Shown: positions 17,261-26,525 of the stretch, piece by piece | Numbering within the stretch: position 1 is the stretch's first letter | How the letters are laid out: each line of letters opens with the position of its first letter | NCBI RefSeq assembly: GCF_036967215.1 | Contig: NZ_CP146016.1 | Coordinates: 462,501-526,500, forward strand | DNA from: Sulfolobus tengchongensis | GTDB lineage: Archaea; Thermoproteota; Thermoprotei_A; Sulfolobales; Sulfolobaceae | DNA: 64,000 nucleotides | Direction: 5' to 3' | Position numbers and translations under genes: made by a program | Notes under the pieces: generated by a model | What the model saw: the letters and a program-made list of their open reading frames with translations, nothing else | What the model was told of the DNA's origin: nothing | The model's database searches: none

Positions 17261-18454
17261 ATGAATTGGAAGATAAGAATGAAAGAGACGATTGAGGAGA
17301 TCGTTAATGTAAAGAGGAACTTGCCAGATTTAAGAGTTAACACTGAGGGAGATCCAGATCACGGATTATTGGAGAGTGAGGATAGGATAATGAGAATTGA
17401 GTTGATGGAAGAGTTCAAACCAATAGTTTACTCCTTTAATGAGTTTAAGATTACAAACGATAAGCGAATTGCATCAATTGATTCCTCATCTAGGTACTTA
17501 AGAGATTTCTCTGTCAATTTTTGTCTCGTTGGTCTATCGATTTATAGCAATAAGAAAGGCTTTATTGATGGCCCATATAGTCTTGATATACCCTATATGG
17601 GTATAAGTAGTTATAGGAAATTACTAGAGTCATTGAAGTTAAGCGATAACAACATTAGGCATAAAAACATATTAGACTACTATTACGTCAATGAACCTGA
17701 AAATCAATACAAAATAGACGATATTGCTGATGAGTTAAGAACTGAAGCTGAGAATGTAGGTTTAAAGAATGTTATTCAAGATCACGACGTAGTGATAATC
17801 GATGGCCCAATATATCCAACACCTCTTGAGCTTACTGAGGAATTTGAATTGGAGACTGAGGCTAGGAGAAAACACAAGATAGCCTACGCTAAGTTAGTCA
17901 AGGAAAGGATAATGACAATAAATGGGAAAGTTATTGGAGTGGTTAAGAGATTGGAGAACTCTAAGAAGTTGTGGAGAGAAAATGAGATCAGTGAGAAACT
18001 AGGTGGAAAATTAAATGGTTTGAAGGATGTTACAATTTTAGAACTAATAGATGAAAAATTCTGTAGAAAAAATTATCAATATATTTGTATAATAGGTCCA
18101 TTTAAGATAGAGTACGCATTAGAAGTCAAGGATGAAAACGATAATAAAATCCTAGATCATGTACCTCCAAAATACGCTTATTATGTAATATTGAGGAGAC
18201 CATACTTCCCTTTGACTTTTCTGAGAATTGAGAGCCTTGAGAGGAATTTTGATTTTTCATCAATATTATCTAGAATAACTGAGAACTTACTTCCAACCTA
18301 TATTGAAATTGTAGATAAAAGAAGTAAGAGGGTTTCAGCTTCACTTTTCATTTACGCTTATGAAATAGCGTCAAATAATAATCTGAGCGTAATTCATGAC
18401 GATAAAATCACTTACTCAAGTATCGTAACGCAGTTCCTGTTAGGTTCAGCATAG
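17261..18454 (+). CDS. nurA: NurA-domain nuclease
   Basis: NurA is a 5'-3' exonuclease that works with the HerA translocase in archaeal DNA end resection. The NurA fold motifs are present: IASIDSSSRYLRDF (~68-81; first catalytic Asp), DVVIIDGPIYPTP (~177-189; second Asp), HKIAYAKLVKERIMTINGKV (~206) and the C-terminal YFPLTFLRIES. At 397 residues it is slightly longer than canonical NurA (~340). The gene converges on a HerA-like gene 266 bp away instead of forming the usual operon with mre11 and rad50, neither of which is here, so this is likely a second, paralogous NurA/HerA set. The symbol is by domain, not by proven orthology. Confidence 0.82.
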   Translation: MNWKIRMKETIEEIVNVKRNLPDLRVNTEGDPDHGLLESEDRIMRIELMEEFKPIVYSFNEFKITNDKRIASIDSSSRYLRDFSVNFCLVGLSIYSNKKGFIDGPYSLDIPYMGISSYRKLLESLKLSDNNIRHKNILDYYYVNEPENQYKIDDIADELRTEAENVGLKNVIQDHDVVIIDGPIYPTPLELTEEFELETEARRKHKIAYAKLVKERIMTINGKVIGVVKRLENSKKLWRENEISEKLGGKLNGLKDVTILELIDEKFCRKNYQYICIIGPFKIEYALEVKDENDNKILDHVPPKYAYYVILRRPYFPLTFLRIESLERNFDFSSILSRITENLLPTYIEIVDKRSKRVSASLFIYAYEIASNNNLSVIHDDKITYSSIVTQFLLGSA

Positions 18455-18720
18455 TGGATTTATTTATTGAAGTGAACTTGCTTTAAAAATAACCGCAGTA
18501 ATCCATAGCGTATCACCAAATAGTTAAAGTCTTGAAGAGATAACCGATTCTGCATATAAACTTATATTTTATAATTGCAATTATGTGCAAATTTTTTACA
18601 TAGTGCATCTATGCACATATGACGGCATCATTACTCATCATTTAATTTTTATAGATTATATGATTTAAATCATATTAGTTAGTAAATGAATATGGACAAT
18701 TCGATATAAAGTAGTAAACG

Positions 18721-20502
18721 TTAATCTCTTAAAACTGTTCTTATTGGAACTTCACTGAAACTAATTGAATAAACAATACCTAATCCCGGGGTGGCATGCC
18801 TCAAGAAGTCCTCATATTCATCTAATCCTAATCTCCTAAGAACATGAGTCTCATTCCTCATAATCACCTTAGTATTTGATAGTTGAATAACTAATGGATT
18901 CAGATCGTCAGGGACATGAGTAGCTAAAATGACTCCAATTCCCCTAACTCTTCCTAATCTCATTATCCTGTTCATTAACCCTTCCACGATATCCTTTGAG
19001 ATATTTTCCATATCAGTTTGTGGAAAATATTCATGAGCCTCGTCCATTATAACTAAGGTCAACCTACTCTCTTGCTTCTTCTTATACAGCAGATCCTTCC
19101 ACTTAAAGAAATCTTCTAATATCTTGTAAGCTACTGTCGCTACAGCCTCTACAGATGCCGATTTATCCATAACCCAGCTTAAATCCACTACTACATCGTC
19201 ATAAAGGGAAAATACCTTATCTGGCAAGAACTCTACACTGCCGGGAACTGTGAATATACCGTAATTATCGTAAGCCTTTAGCGTTCTCACTATTGCCTCC
19301 CTAGTTTGTGAGGCTATATCGAGCTGTTTCATGGCTTCGTGAAAAGCCTTTCCAATCCTCAATTCTAAAGTCTTACTTTTAGGATCGTAACTTATATAAT
19401 CTCTATTAAGAGACGAAGTTGTATTTAAATCATAAGATATTTTTAAATTCCCCAATAATTTCCCTGGAGTTAACCTATACCTCAATAATCCTGAGAGTTC
19501 ATTATCACTGGGATATCTCTTAAGTAATTCATAAAGATTGTACTTTATTAAATCGAAAGTTTTCTCAACTATTGCTTCCCAGTACATTGAAGCCCTTGAA
19601 GTGAAATAGGGGGTTATTCTGTGAAAGTTAGTTAGATTATCGTAAAAGTTAATTGAATACGGAATTACAAAAATCTCAGAACCGTTACATTTAACATATG
19701 CCCCATCACTCTTTACGTCAATTATATCACATCCATACCAGTTAGCAAATTCCATAGCATGGTCCTGAATGGATATTTTGTGATTAGCCTCTTCAACTAC
19801 CGGCATCACTACAGCGAAATTCTTACGTTTTTGTATCAGAAAGTTGACGAAATCTCTTTGCCTATCGAAAATCAAAGTACTTTTCTCAATTTCATCACTT
19901 GCAATAATGCTCTTTAGTAATGTAGTTTTACCAGAACCAGTGGTTCCCACAATTAGGGTATGATGCCTTAAGGTGTATTCGTCAAGTCTCACATAAGCCT
20001 CTATCTCCTCTCCCCCAGAGAATATCTTTCCAATTGTTATACCATTACTTGGTATTCTCAATATCTTCTCTACTAAATCGGGATTTGGAATGAAAACGGG
20101 GCTTTGTGGATCTATTGGCGAGACAGGTGGCCTTATCTTGTCTCCTTCCATTTCAGCTATTGGCTTTAACTCAACATAAGTAGTGGTGATTATTGTAGTA
20201 GGATCTTTTGGGTAAGTCAATTCCCTTAATCCTAACCTAGCTAACACATCAGCCCTAGTTATTGAATAAACTTGACCAAGCATTATTACCGGTTTAATTA
20301 TACTTCTAATTGCTAGATATTGACCCTTCTTTACGTCTGAATCCAAATAATCCTCAAATGCGATATCAACACCTACCAATTCATTATCCTCTACACTTAC
20401 AGTTTCATATCTAGTTATCCTTCCAATTACTTTACCATATTTTTTAGCCTCTTCTTCCGCTTCGTTAAGTTTCTTCTCTAGTCCCCTTACTAAATCTTCC
20501 AT
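18721..20502 (-). CDS. herA: HerA-like hexameric DNA translocase ATPase
   Basis: 593 residues with the HerA/FtsK-type layout: an N-terminal beta-barrel (HAS-barrel-like; [19 protein letters not shown]), Walker [15 protein letters not shown] (~180), the arm [10 protein letters not shown], Walker [13 protein letters not shown] (~500) and a sensor [12 protein letters not shown] followed by Arg-rich VRGIGV. It pumps DNA and stimulates NurA, acting as a hexameric ring in the cytoplasm. TTAAATTTT (about 20523-20531) upstream fits a nearly leaderless start. The central part (~290-420) is longer than in canonical HerA (~500 residues), supporting a paralogous set with the convergent NurA. Confidence 0.88.
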   Translation of the reverse strand: MEDLVRGLEKKLNEAEEEAKKYGKVIGRITRYETVSVEDNELVGVDIAFEDYLDSDVKKGQYLAIRSIIKPVIMLGQVYSITRADVLARLGLRELTYPKDPTTIITTTYVELKPIAEMEGDKIRPPVSPIDPQSPVFIPNPDLVEKILRIPSNGITIGKIFSGGEEIEAYVRLDEYTLRHHTLIVGTTGSGKTTLLKSIIASDEIEKSTLIFDRQRDFVNFLIQKRKNFAVVMPVVEEANHKISIQDHAMEFANWYGCDIIDVKSDGAYVKCNGSEIFVIPYSINFYDNLTNFHRITPYFTSRASMYWEAIVEKTFDLIKYNLYELLKRYPSDNELSGLLRYRLTPGKLLGNLKISYDLNTTSSLNRDYISYDPKSKTLELRIGKAFHEAMKQLDIASQTREAIVRTLKAYDNYGIFTVPGSVEFLPDKVFSLYDDVVVDLSWVMDKSASVEAVATVAYKILEDFFKWKDLLYKKKQESRLTLVIMDEAHEYFPQTDMENISKDIVEGLMNRIMRLGRVRGIGVILATHVPDDLNPLVIQLSNTKVIMRNETHVLRRLGLDEYEDFLRHATPGLGIVYSISFSEVPIRTVLRD

Positions 20503-20543
20503 AACAAAGGTTATGCAAAAGAAAATTTAACATTAATGGGGGT

Positions 20544-20786
20544 TAAGGGGGCTGAAGTCCCCGTCCAATGAATAGCCCCCTTATAGAAAATGTTTTTATG
20601 CGTAAGGAAAATATTTTTATTTAGCTCTATGAGGCTGTAAGAGCTGGTAGAGCTGATGAGGGTTGGGACTGCCTGCGGAGGGGAAACCTCTGCTATGCGT
20701 ATAGCAATTTTCTCCAAGAAGCAGGAAATCTTCACCGCGAGGTGGGGATGCTCTGTCCGTAAGGGCAGAGTAGTTCACTCTTTTTT
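20544..20786 (+). ncRNA. Structured-RNA scar of an IS605-type element
   Basis: Six stems are visible: TAAGGGGGCT (20544-20553) with AGCCCCCTTA (20574-20583); AGCTCTA (20623) with TAGAGCT (20648); GCGGAGG-GGAAA-CCTCTGC (20675-20693); GCTAT-GCGT-ATAGC (20692-20705), partly exclusive with the former; CACC-GCGA-GGTG (20733-20744); and CTCTGTCC-GTAA-GGGCAGAG (20751-20770). The last two have GNRA loops. A T6 run follows at about 20780-20785, like an archaeal terminator. An open frame crosses it (LYEAVRAGRADEGWDCLRRG) but lacks any known domain. The best explanation is the right-end/omega-RNA part of a lost TnpB element. Expression unknown. Confidence 0.5.
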
Positions 20787-20900
20787 AAGGGCATCTAAAG
20801 TTCAAATTCCTGCATGAATAGTCGTAAGAACTATTTGCTCAATATAATATCATCATACAATATAATGAAATTTAAATTCACAAATATTCACTTTCTTCCC

Positions 20901-20991
20901 TAGTTTGTGGGGTATCTGAAAATTAAGGTTATCCTCTTGATTAGAACTTTTCGTAGAATTAGTAGCGTTAAGTATTCAAATGGTACACACA
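20901..20991 (-). repeat. Family B repeat, copy 2
   Basis: TAGTTTGTGGGGTATCTGAA ... GGTACACAC, the reverse complement of the copy at 15303-15390 with about 10-20 percent difference by eye. Confidence 0.7.
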
Positions 20992-21226
20992 CAATTTCTT
21001 CCTTCTTTTAATACAATTATCATGATAAGTTAAGGTAAATCTCCCTAGCACCTTATCTCGGAAGTTCTTTGAAATTTCTATATTTAGAGATCATTGAAAT
21101 CTAACATGAACGAGATTAGTAACCTTAAAGTTGATAGAGTAAGATACTAAATGACAAAAGAACGGACAAGCCTCGCCTCTCTGAGGCAGGGTAATGCTTT
21201 TAATCTCTGAATACTTTAAAGTATTC

Positions 21227-21628
21227 GTGAAATACAAATCAACCAGGCATGTAAAATACCTATGCAATTACCATTTCGTATGGATACCAAAATACCGTAA
21301 AGCTCTACTAGAGCCCATAACAGAGGAACTAAAACAAACACTCATAAACATTGCTCAAGAACTAGGATGCGACGTTCTAGCCATCGAAATCATGCCAGAC
21401 CACATACACCTTTTCGTGAATTGCCCACCACGATATGCCCCCTCTTATTTAGCAAACTACTTCAAGGGTAAGTCCGCTAGACAAATTCTTAAAAAACACC
21501 CAGAACTCAAGATAAAAGACGGTCTGTGGACTAGAAACTACTTCGTTGCAACAGCTGGGAATGTAAGTAGTGAGACGATTAAAAAGTACATTGAAAGACA
21601 AAAGGCGAAAGAAGATGAAGAGAAGTAA
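21227..21628 (+). CDS. tnpA: IS200-type Y1 transposase TnpA
   Basis: Single-strand HUH transposase that excises and integrates the element as ssDNA circles. The frame extends back to 21194, but the GTG at 21227 gives the usual start (KYKSTRHVKYLCNYHFVWIPK). The HUH pair is in IMPDHIHLFV. The nucleophilic Tyr is in the C-terminal helix SSETIKKYIERQ. The conserved PRYAPSYLANYFKGKSAR helix and GLWTRNYFVATAG are present. 133 residues, normal length. It overlaps tnpB by 14 bp. Confidence 0.93.
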   Translation: MKYKSTRHVKYLCNYHFVWIPKYRKALLEPITEELKQTLINIAQELGCDVLAIEIMPDHIHLFVNCPPRYAPSYLANYFKGKSARQILKKHPELKIKDGLWTRNYFVATAGNVSSETIKKYIERQKAKEDEEK

Positions 21629-22838
21629 CATCGTTAGACTAGTAGCAGACAAAAGAACTAGAGAAACGCTTGGGAAACTCTCTCAAGTATACAAAGCTTG
21701 TTGGAATACTGTTAACTGGTTAAGAATGCAACAGTATAAGAATCATGAGAAAATAGACTTCAACACAACAGAAAAACAAGTTTACCAGCAATTTAAAGAC
21801 AAGCTCAAGGTTAATACACAACAAGTATCTAGAAAAAATGCTGAAGCGTGGAGATCCTTCTTCTCATTATCTCATGATAAAAAGGAAGGGAAGTTACCTA
21901 AGTGGTTAAAACCAAAACCGCCAGGGTACTGGAAACAAGGGATAATACTCGTAAGAAATGATAGATACGTGGTAGATGAAGATAATACAACAATATATCT
22001 CAAAGATTTCAAACTCTCATTAAAGTTCAGAGGAATGCTGAAATGGAAGGGTAAACAAGGTAGACTAGAAATTTTCGAGAGAAATGGTAAATGGTATGCG
22101 ATGATACCAGTAGAGGTCGATTTCACGCCAAAACAGCCTAAGGGCGATTTGAAAGCTTCAGTAGACTTGGGTATTGTTAATCTTGCTACTGTCTATATTG
22201 ATGATGGCTCTTGGTTCCTATTCAAAGGGGGTAGTGTGTTGTCTAGGTATGAATATTATTCCAAGAGGATTGCAAGAGTACAAAAGATCCTCTCTATTCA
22301 CAAGCAAAGGAGGAGTAAGAGACTCTCTCGCCTTTACGAGAAAAGGAGTAGATTCCTCAAACACGCTCTGAACTCCATGGTTAGAAAGATAGTAGAAATT
22401 GCATATGAGAAAGGTGTATCAGAAATTATTGTGGGTCATCCCAAAGACATTGCTAGAAACAGAGGAAATAAGCTAACTGTGAATTTCTGGAACTACTCTT
22501 ATATTATACGTCGCTTTAGTGAGGTTACTGAAGAATACGGAATCAAAGTCAAAGAAGTAGATGAAGCATGGTCATCTAAAACGTGCTCCCTATGTGGGGA
22601 GATTCATGAGAATGGTAGGGTTAAAAGAGGTCTATTTAGGTGTCCCCACATAGGGGTAATAAATGCTGATTTAAACGGTGCTATAAATATTCTACATATT
22701 CCCGAGTCCCTAGGAAGTGGGAGTAGAGGGCAACTCCCACTGAGGGATAGGGGTAATGGGTTTAAGACTAAGCCTGTGGTCTACCGCTGGATGAATGGAG
22801 CGGGGTGGGGATTTTATCCTCTACCAGCAATGAAGTGA
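21615..22838 (+). CDS. tnpB: TnpB RNA-guided nuclease (OrfB)
   Basis: TnpB proteins are programmable nucleases guided by an RNA from the element's right end; they favour retention of the element. I chose the ATG at 21615 (MKRSNIVRLVADK), which overlaps the tnpA stop; 407 residues. RuvC-I is ASVDLGIVNLATVY with catalytic Asp; RuvC-III is VINADLNGAINIL with Asp. At the usual RuvC-II site the Glu is replaced (EIIVGHPKDI), as in TnpB groups where the acidic residue is thought to be displaced. The zinc ribbon is CSLCGE ... FRCPHIG, with His in place of one Cys. The C-terminal tail (PVVYRWMNGAGWGF) overlaps the predicted guide-RNA region. Confidence 0.92.
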   Translation: MKRSNIVRLVADKRTRETLGKLSQVYKACWNTVNWLRMQQYKNHEKIDFNTTEKQVYQQFKDKLKVNTQQVSRKNAEAWRSFFSLSHDKKEGKLPKWLKPKPPGYWKQGIILVRNDRYVVDEDNTTIYLKDFKLSLKFRGMLKWKGKQGRLEIFERNGKWYAMIPVEVDFTPKQPKGDLKASVDLGIVNLATVYIDDGSWFLFKGGSVLSRYEYYSKRIARVQKILSIHKQRRSKRLSRLYEKRSRFLKHALNSMVRKIVEIAYEKGVSEIIVGHPKDIARNRGNKLTVNFWNYSYIIRRFSEVTEEYGIKVKEVDEAWSSKTCSLCGEIHENGRVKRGLFRCPHIGVINADLNGAINILHIPESLGSGSRGQLPLRDRGNGFKTKPVVYRWMNGAGWGFYPLPAMK

Positions 22839-22917
22839 TGAAAGTGAAGGCGGTAAGCCACAAACTAATGATCCGCCCTAGGGGAACCCTTGCCCTTTAG
22901 GTGGGGAGGAGGTCAGA
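22715..22917 (+). ncRNA. Putative omega/re-RNA of the TnpB element
   Basis: Overlaps the last ~120 bp of tnpB and runs to the right end. It has a perfect 8-bp stem GTGGGAGT (22717-22724) with ACTCCCAC (22733-22740) and a weaker G-U-rich stem CCTTGCC/GGTGGGG near the terminus. By analogy with characterised TnpB systems the RNA would continue past GTCAG into flanking DNA, which serves as guide. Extent is inferred. Confidence 0.4.
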
Positions 22918-23036
22918 TACTTTTTCCCTTAATTTCCGATACTCGCTCTAAAAATCTAATTTTATGTTGCACATCATAGAAAGAGCTTAAATGATCCACT
23001 AAAAGGTTTTATATTTTAAATTATATAGTATAATAT

Positions 23037-23738
23037 GTGTCATTATTTGATTTGTCATTAGTGACTTTTGAAATAGATCATGAAGATTGTTGGAGTAAGC
23101 TCACAGCAGATTATCCTATAGTGGTTAGGACATTGTTTGCAAAATCAGCTAAGGGAAAAGATCACATTTTAGGTATGGATGAAATTAAAGTATACAAAAA
23201 TCAGGATTTTAAAAATTTCTTAAGAGCATTTAAGAAAGATAAAAGAATTTATGAGGTGATAGATGTTACAGAATTGGATAGAAGAAGGGGTATTTACAGA
23301 ATATTATTTAAGGAGAGATATGAGAATATGATCATGAGTATCATAGAAAACTATACAATATTCTACTTGAAAGATTTGATAAAAAATGGATATGAAAGAC
23401 TACTCATCATCATGCCCCTAGAAGACGTAAGTTCACTTAGAAGTGATTTAGAAGTATTGGGTAAAGTCAAATACTTCAACACGACTCAGATAGACGTAAA
23501 TACGTTTATGCCCACATTTTTCGATCTTTCAGAACAAGAAAGAAGAGCAATAATTGAGGCTATAAAAATGGGATATTATGAATACCCCAGGAAAATAAGT
23601 CTAGATGATTTAGGTAAAATGATGGGATTATCTAAACCAACATTAGAAGAATATATAAGAAAAGCTGAAAAGAAGATAATGAGTAAATTTTTCAGCGAGG
23701 TGTTACAGTATAATCTACTGTCGAAAACTGATGAATGA
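23037..23738 (+). CDS. Bat-type HTH (HTH_10) transcriptional regulator
   Basis: Archaeal regulator with the bacterio-opsin-activator type helix-turn-helix at the C-terminus: FFDLSEQERRAIIEAIKMGY (~162-181), then YPRKISLDDLGKMMGLSKPTLEEYIRKAE. The N-terminal ~150 residues are a sensor-like domain without a recognised ligand site. GTG start at 23037 (MSLFDLSLVTFEIDHEDCW); the overlapping ATG at 23035 is in a frame that stops at once. TTTATATTTTAAA (~23007-23019) upstream indicates a leaderless transcript. It is followed after 205 bp by a sugar transporter on the same strand, which makes the transporter and the nearby sugar-acid genes its likely targets. Confidence 0.82.
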   Translation: MSLFDLSLVTFEIDHEDCWSKLTADYPIVVRTLFAKSAKGKDHILGMDEIKVYKNQDFKNFLRAFKKDKRIYEVIDVTELDRRRGIYRILFKERYENMIMSIIENYTIFYLKDLIKNGYERLLIIMPLEDVSSLRSDLEVLGKVKYFNTTQIDVNTFMPTFFDLSEQERRAIIEAIKMGYYEYPRKISLDDLGKMMGLSKPTLEEYIRKAEKKIMSKFFSEVLQYNLLSKTDE

Positions 23739-23943
23739 ATGATGAGTTAATAAAGAAAAAAGAAGGAAAATGATAAGTCTACTCCAGAGTAACAAGTATT
23801 TAAAATTTGTTTTGTGTAAGTAGAAAATAATTACTCAAATACTTATACAAATTAAATATTATAAAACATTACTCAAAAGTTAACGATATATTCCATATAA
23901 GTATGGAGTCTTACTTATTATATTTAACAAGGAGAGTAATTTA

Positions 23944-25323
23944 ATGTCTAATCCATCTGATCCGCTAAAAGCAATCGATGAATCTAAGTTAACCTCTAAA
24001 CATTATCGATGGACTATTCTATCAGCGCTTGCTGATTTTCTAGACGCTGGTTCAATAGTTGCTGGAGGAGCATCAGTTAGTATATGGACCTCCTATTTCA
24101 GTCTTTCATCTTTATTACTAGGCTTAATAGCATCATTAAGTCCCAATGCTTTTGCAGCAGGAATAGGTGCCCTAATAGCGGGTCCTTTAGGCGATAAGTA
24201 TGGAAGAAAAGCGATTTACATGTACGATTTGATATTCTATGCCATTGGTGCCCTCATAGTAGCAGCCTCCGTTAATTACTTTATGCTATTGATAGGATAC
24301 ATAATAATTGGTTTAGCAGTAGGTGTTGATGTACCCACAAGTTGGTCACTAATAGCTGAACTCGCTCCAAGAAGAAATCGTGGCAGATTAATGGCTTTTA
24401 CTAACCTATTCTGGTATATAGGGCCTATCATAATACTACTCCTTGGCATAGGTACGACACCCTTAGGAGTTAACTCATTTAGAGTCCTATTTGGATTCTT
24501 AACGGTAATAGCTATTGTAACCTGGGTGTTAAGAAGGGGAATTATAGAATCTCCAAGATGGGGTCTAGCTAAGGGAAAAGAAGAGGTAGTTAAACAAGCG
24601 TTAGCGGAATTAGGGCAAGACGTCAACATCGCTGAAGCTTCTAAGCCTCAGAGTAAAGCTAAATGGAGTGATATTTTCAAGTACTGGAAAGGTCTAGCTT
24701 TCATGATACCAATTTATATATTCTGGGGTATACCAGCTGGAACCTTTGGATTCTTCTTGCCATTCCTCATTGAAGATTTAGGAAGTAAAAGTCCAATAGT
24801 AGGTGATGCGGTTCAAATAGCGTGGTTTATAACGGCAATAATTGGAGTAGTTGGAGTATATATGCAACTTTCAGACAAAGTTAATAGAAAAATATTATAC
24901 GCTATTGGTTCTCTCATTTGTGCAATTGGTTTCGCACTACCTATAGGATTACCTTTTAAAATATTGTGGGTTGCACTATTCAACGTATTTCTATTCGGAT
25001 TTGGACATGGAATGGGATTATGGCCTCAAACCAGGGTATGGTCAGTAGAGCTATTTCCTACTGAAATAAGGAATACCGCTCAAGGTTTTGTATGGGCTTG
25101 GATGAGAATAGCATTAGGTGTGTGGAGCATTTTTGTTCCTTCAATAATTAGTGCCATAGGATACTCAGCAATTGCAGCAGTAGCTACTTCATTCTTTATA
25201 ATGAATATTATACTTGGACTATTAGTAGGTCCCAACAGTCAAGGTAAATCCTTAGAAGAGGTAATAAGAGACTTTTATGGTGGTAAGGTTCCAGTTTCTA
25301 AAGTAGTTAAGAGTCAATATTAA
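23944..25323 (+). CDS. MFS transporter, sugar-porter-like
   Basis: 459 residues, 12 predicted membrane helices. The MFS loop 2-3 signature is present as GPLGDKYGRKAIYMYD (~80-95), with the second repeat VELFPTEIRNTAQGF (~363). WSLIAELAPRRNRGRLMAF is the post-TM5 motif seen in metabolite:H+ symporters. A GGAG sequence lies ~10 nt before the ATG. It sits between a Bat-type regulator and convergent/divergent sugar-acid genes (dehydratase, D-arabinose dehydrogenase), so uptake of a pentose, fucose or sugar acid is likely; substrate not provable here. It converges on the dehydratase with 6 bp between. Confidence 0.85.
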   Translation: MSNPSDPLKAIDESKLTSKHYRWTILSALADFLDAGSIVAGGASVSIWTSYFSLSSLLLGLIASLSPNAFAAGIGALIAGPLGDKYGRKAIYMYDLIFYAIGALIVAASVNYFMLLIGYIIIGLAVGVDVPTSWSLIAELAPRRNRGRLMAFTNLFWYIGPIIILLLGIGTTPLGVNSFRVLFGFLTVIAIVTWVLRRGIIESPRWGLAKGKEEVVKQALAELGQDVNIAEASKPQSKAKWSDIFKYWKGLAFMIPIYIFWGIPAGTFGFFLPFLIEDLGSKSPIVGDAVQIAWFITAIIGVVGVYMQLSDKVNRKILYAIGSLICAIGFALPIGLPFKILWVALFNVFLFGFGHGMGLWPQTRVWSVELFPTEIRNTAQGFVWAWMRIALGVWSIFVPSIISAIGYSAIAAVATSFFIMNIILGLLVGPNSQGKSLEEVIRDFYGGKVPVSKVVKSQY

Positions 25324-25329
25324 TGGTCT

Positions 25330-26439
25330 CTATAGTTCATATTTCAAGCCAAACCCTTTTTCTTCATCCAATTTAAAATACCCCTTTATGGGCCTTGGAG
25401 GATTGACTACTCTATCTTCTAACCATTTATATTTAGTCAAATACTCAGCCATTGGAGTTACACTTTCCGGTTCTGATATTATAAAATGTAAATTGTAAAT
25501 ATTGGACGTATGTGGTATTATGATCGCACCGTACACCTCTGCTAAACCTGCAATCTTCTTCATTGGCGTTATTCCCCCAACCCATAAGGCATCTGGCTGT
25601 AGTATCCTTACTCCAGAATCTAAAAGTCTCTTGAAATCATAAATGTGATAGTGATGCTCACCAGCGGAGATTGGTATATCAGTTCTCCTAGTTAAATACT
25701 TATACGATTCGAAATCATCTGGTAGAAAGGGCTCTTCAATCCAACTCATCTCATATTTTTCCAATTTCCTAGAGATCTTTAAAGCGAAATTTAAGTTCCA
25801 AGACATCCACGCATCTCCGGCTAAATCTACAGAATAACCCACACTATCCCTAATTACCTTAACCAATTCAACGTTCTTATCAACGCCTAAAGGATCTGAG
25901 GGACCACAGCAAAACCTCATCTTCATAGCAGTATAACCTTCTTCTAAATAACTCCTAGCCTCCTTTTCTAACTCCTCCTTATTTACAGGATGTAAATGAC
26001 TCGCATAAGCCCTAATTCTATCCCTCGTCTTACCCCCTAGCAATTCGTAAACTGGAACACCTAGTAATTTAGCATAAGCGTCATACATTAGCAGATTGAT
26101 CACACTTATTCCGTGCATTATTATTCCACTTCTACCTATTGGTAATGTATATCTATATAGCAAATCCCAAACCATACCTATTCTAGAAACATCCATTCCG
26201 ATAACCAAATTGGCTAAATGTGATATAACCAGATTACATACGTCTTCTGACGTTTCCACTATAGAAGAGATCTCATTCTCTAAATCCATCCTAATAAAGC
26301 ATATCTTATCCATAAAGGCAGATTTGAAAGGAGAAAATGAACTAAAGTATTCGTTATAGTAGTCCGTAGGCTTAACGTAAGGGAAATTCTCCCTTGAGAT
26401 ATTCTCTACCTTAACTATATATATTTTTTTAATTTTCAT
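25330..26439 (-). CDS. Enolase-superfamily (mandelate racemase/muconate lactonizing) sugar-acid dehydratase
   Basis: 369 residues. The capping domain contains the segment DKICFIRMDLENEISSI. The TIM barrel follows: YTAMKMRF (~197), the position of the K-x-K/R base, then metal ligands in DLAGDAWMSWN (Asp), WIEEPFLPDD (Glu) and SAGEHHYHIYDF (Glu, GEH type). IIPHTSNIYNLH (~316) carries the His of the His-Asp dyad found in acid-sugar dehydratases. Expected reaction: removal of water from an aldonate (arabinonate, fuconate, galactonate or gluconate class) to a 2-keto-3-deoxy acid. It is divergent from the D-arabinose dehydrogenase gene and convergent with the transporter, fitting a non-phosphorylative pentose/fucose route. 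Confidence 0.85.
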   Translation of the reverse strand: MKIKKIYIVKVENISRENFPYVKPTDYYNEYFSSFSPFKSAFMDKICFIRMDLENEISSIVETSEDVCNLVISHLANLVIGMDVSRIGMVWDLLYRYTLPIGRSGIIMHGISVINLLMYDAYAKLLGVPVYELLGGKTRDRIRAYASHLHPVNKEELEKEARSYLEEGYTAMKMRFCCGPSDPLGVDKNVELVKVIRDSVGYSVDLAGDAWMSWNLNFALKISRKLEKYEMSWIEEPFLPDDFESYKYLTRRTDIPISAGEHHYHIYDFKRLLDSGVRILQPDALWVGGITPMKKIAGLAEVYGAIIIPHTSNIYNLHFIISEPESVTPMAEYLTKYKWLEDRVVNPPRPIKGYFKLDEEKGFGLKYEL

Positions 26440-26525
26440 ATGAAATTATAACCTTAGTAGCCCATTTATTCATGAATCCTAATCTGTATGGATTGGTCTT
26501 TTATTACCTAATCTCACACTTATTA

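Larger units (their letters stand above)
21152..22917 (+). mobile_element. IS200/IS605-family insertion sequence, apparently complete
   Basis: About 1.77 kb, without terminal inverted repeats. The left boundary is set by TGACAAAAGAACGGACAAGC at 21152, a block found again as a solo left end at 31502; next to it is the subterminal hairpin GCCTC-GCCTCTCT-GAGGC (from 21172). It carries tnpA and tnpB in overlapping frames. The right end is the G-rich segment AGGTGGGGAGGAGGTCAG, matching the end of the degenerate element near 2501 (both end GTCAG). Both genes look intact, so the element may still move. Confidence 0.85.

Noticed and set aside
18582-18619. Inverted TATGTGCA/TGCACATA and a 14-bp GTGCAT-CT-ATGCAC palindrome
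   Set aside because: Lies between the 3' ends of two convergent genes, so not a promoter operator; no T-run pattern to call it a terminator. Kept only as a note.
26096-26359. 87-codon frame antisense to the sugar-acid dehydratase
   Set aside because: Sense gene has complete enolase-superfamily motifs; antisense product shows no domain.
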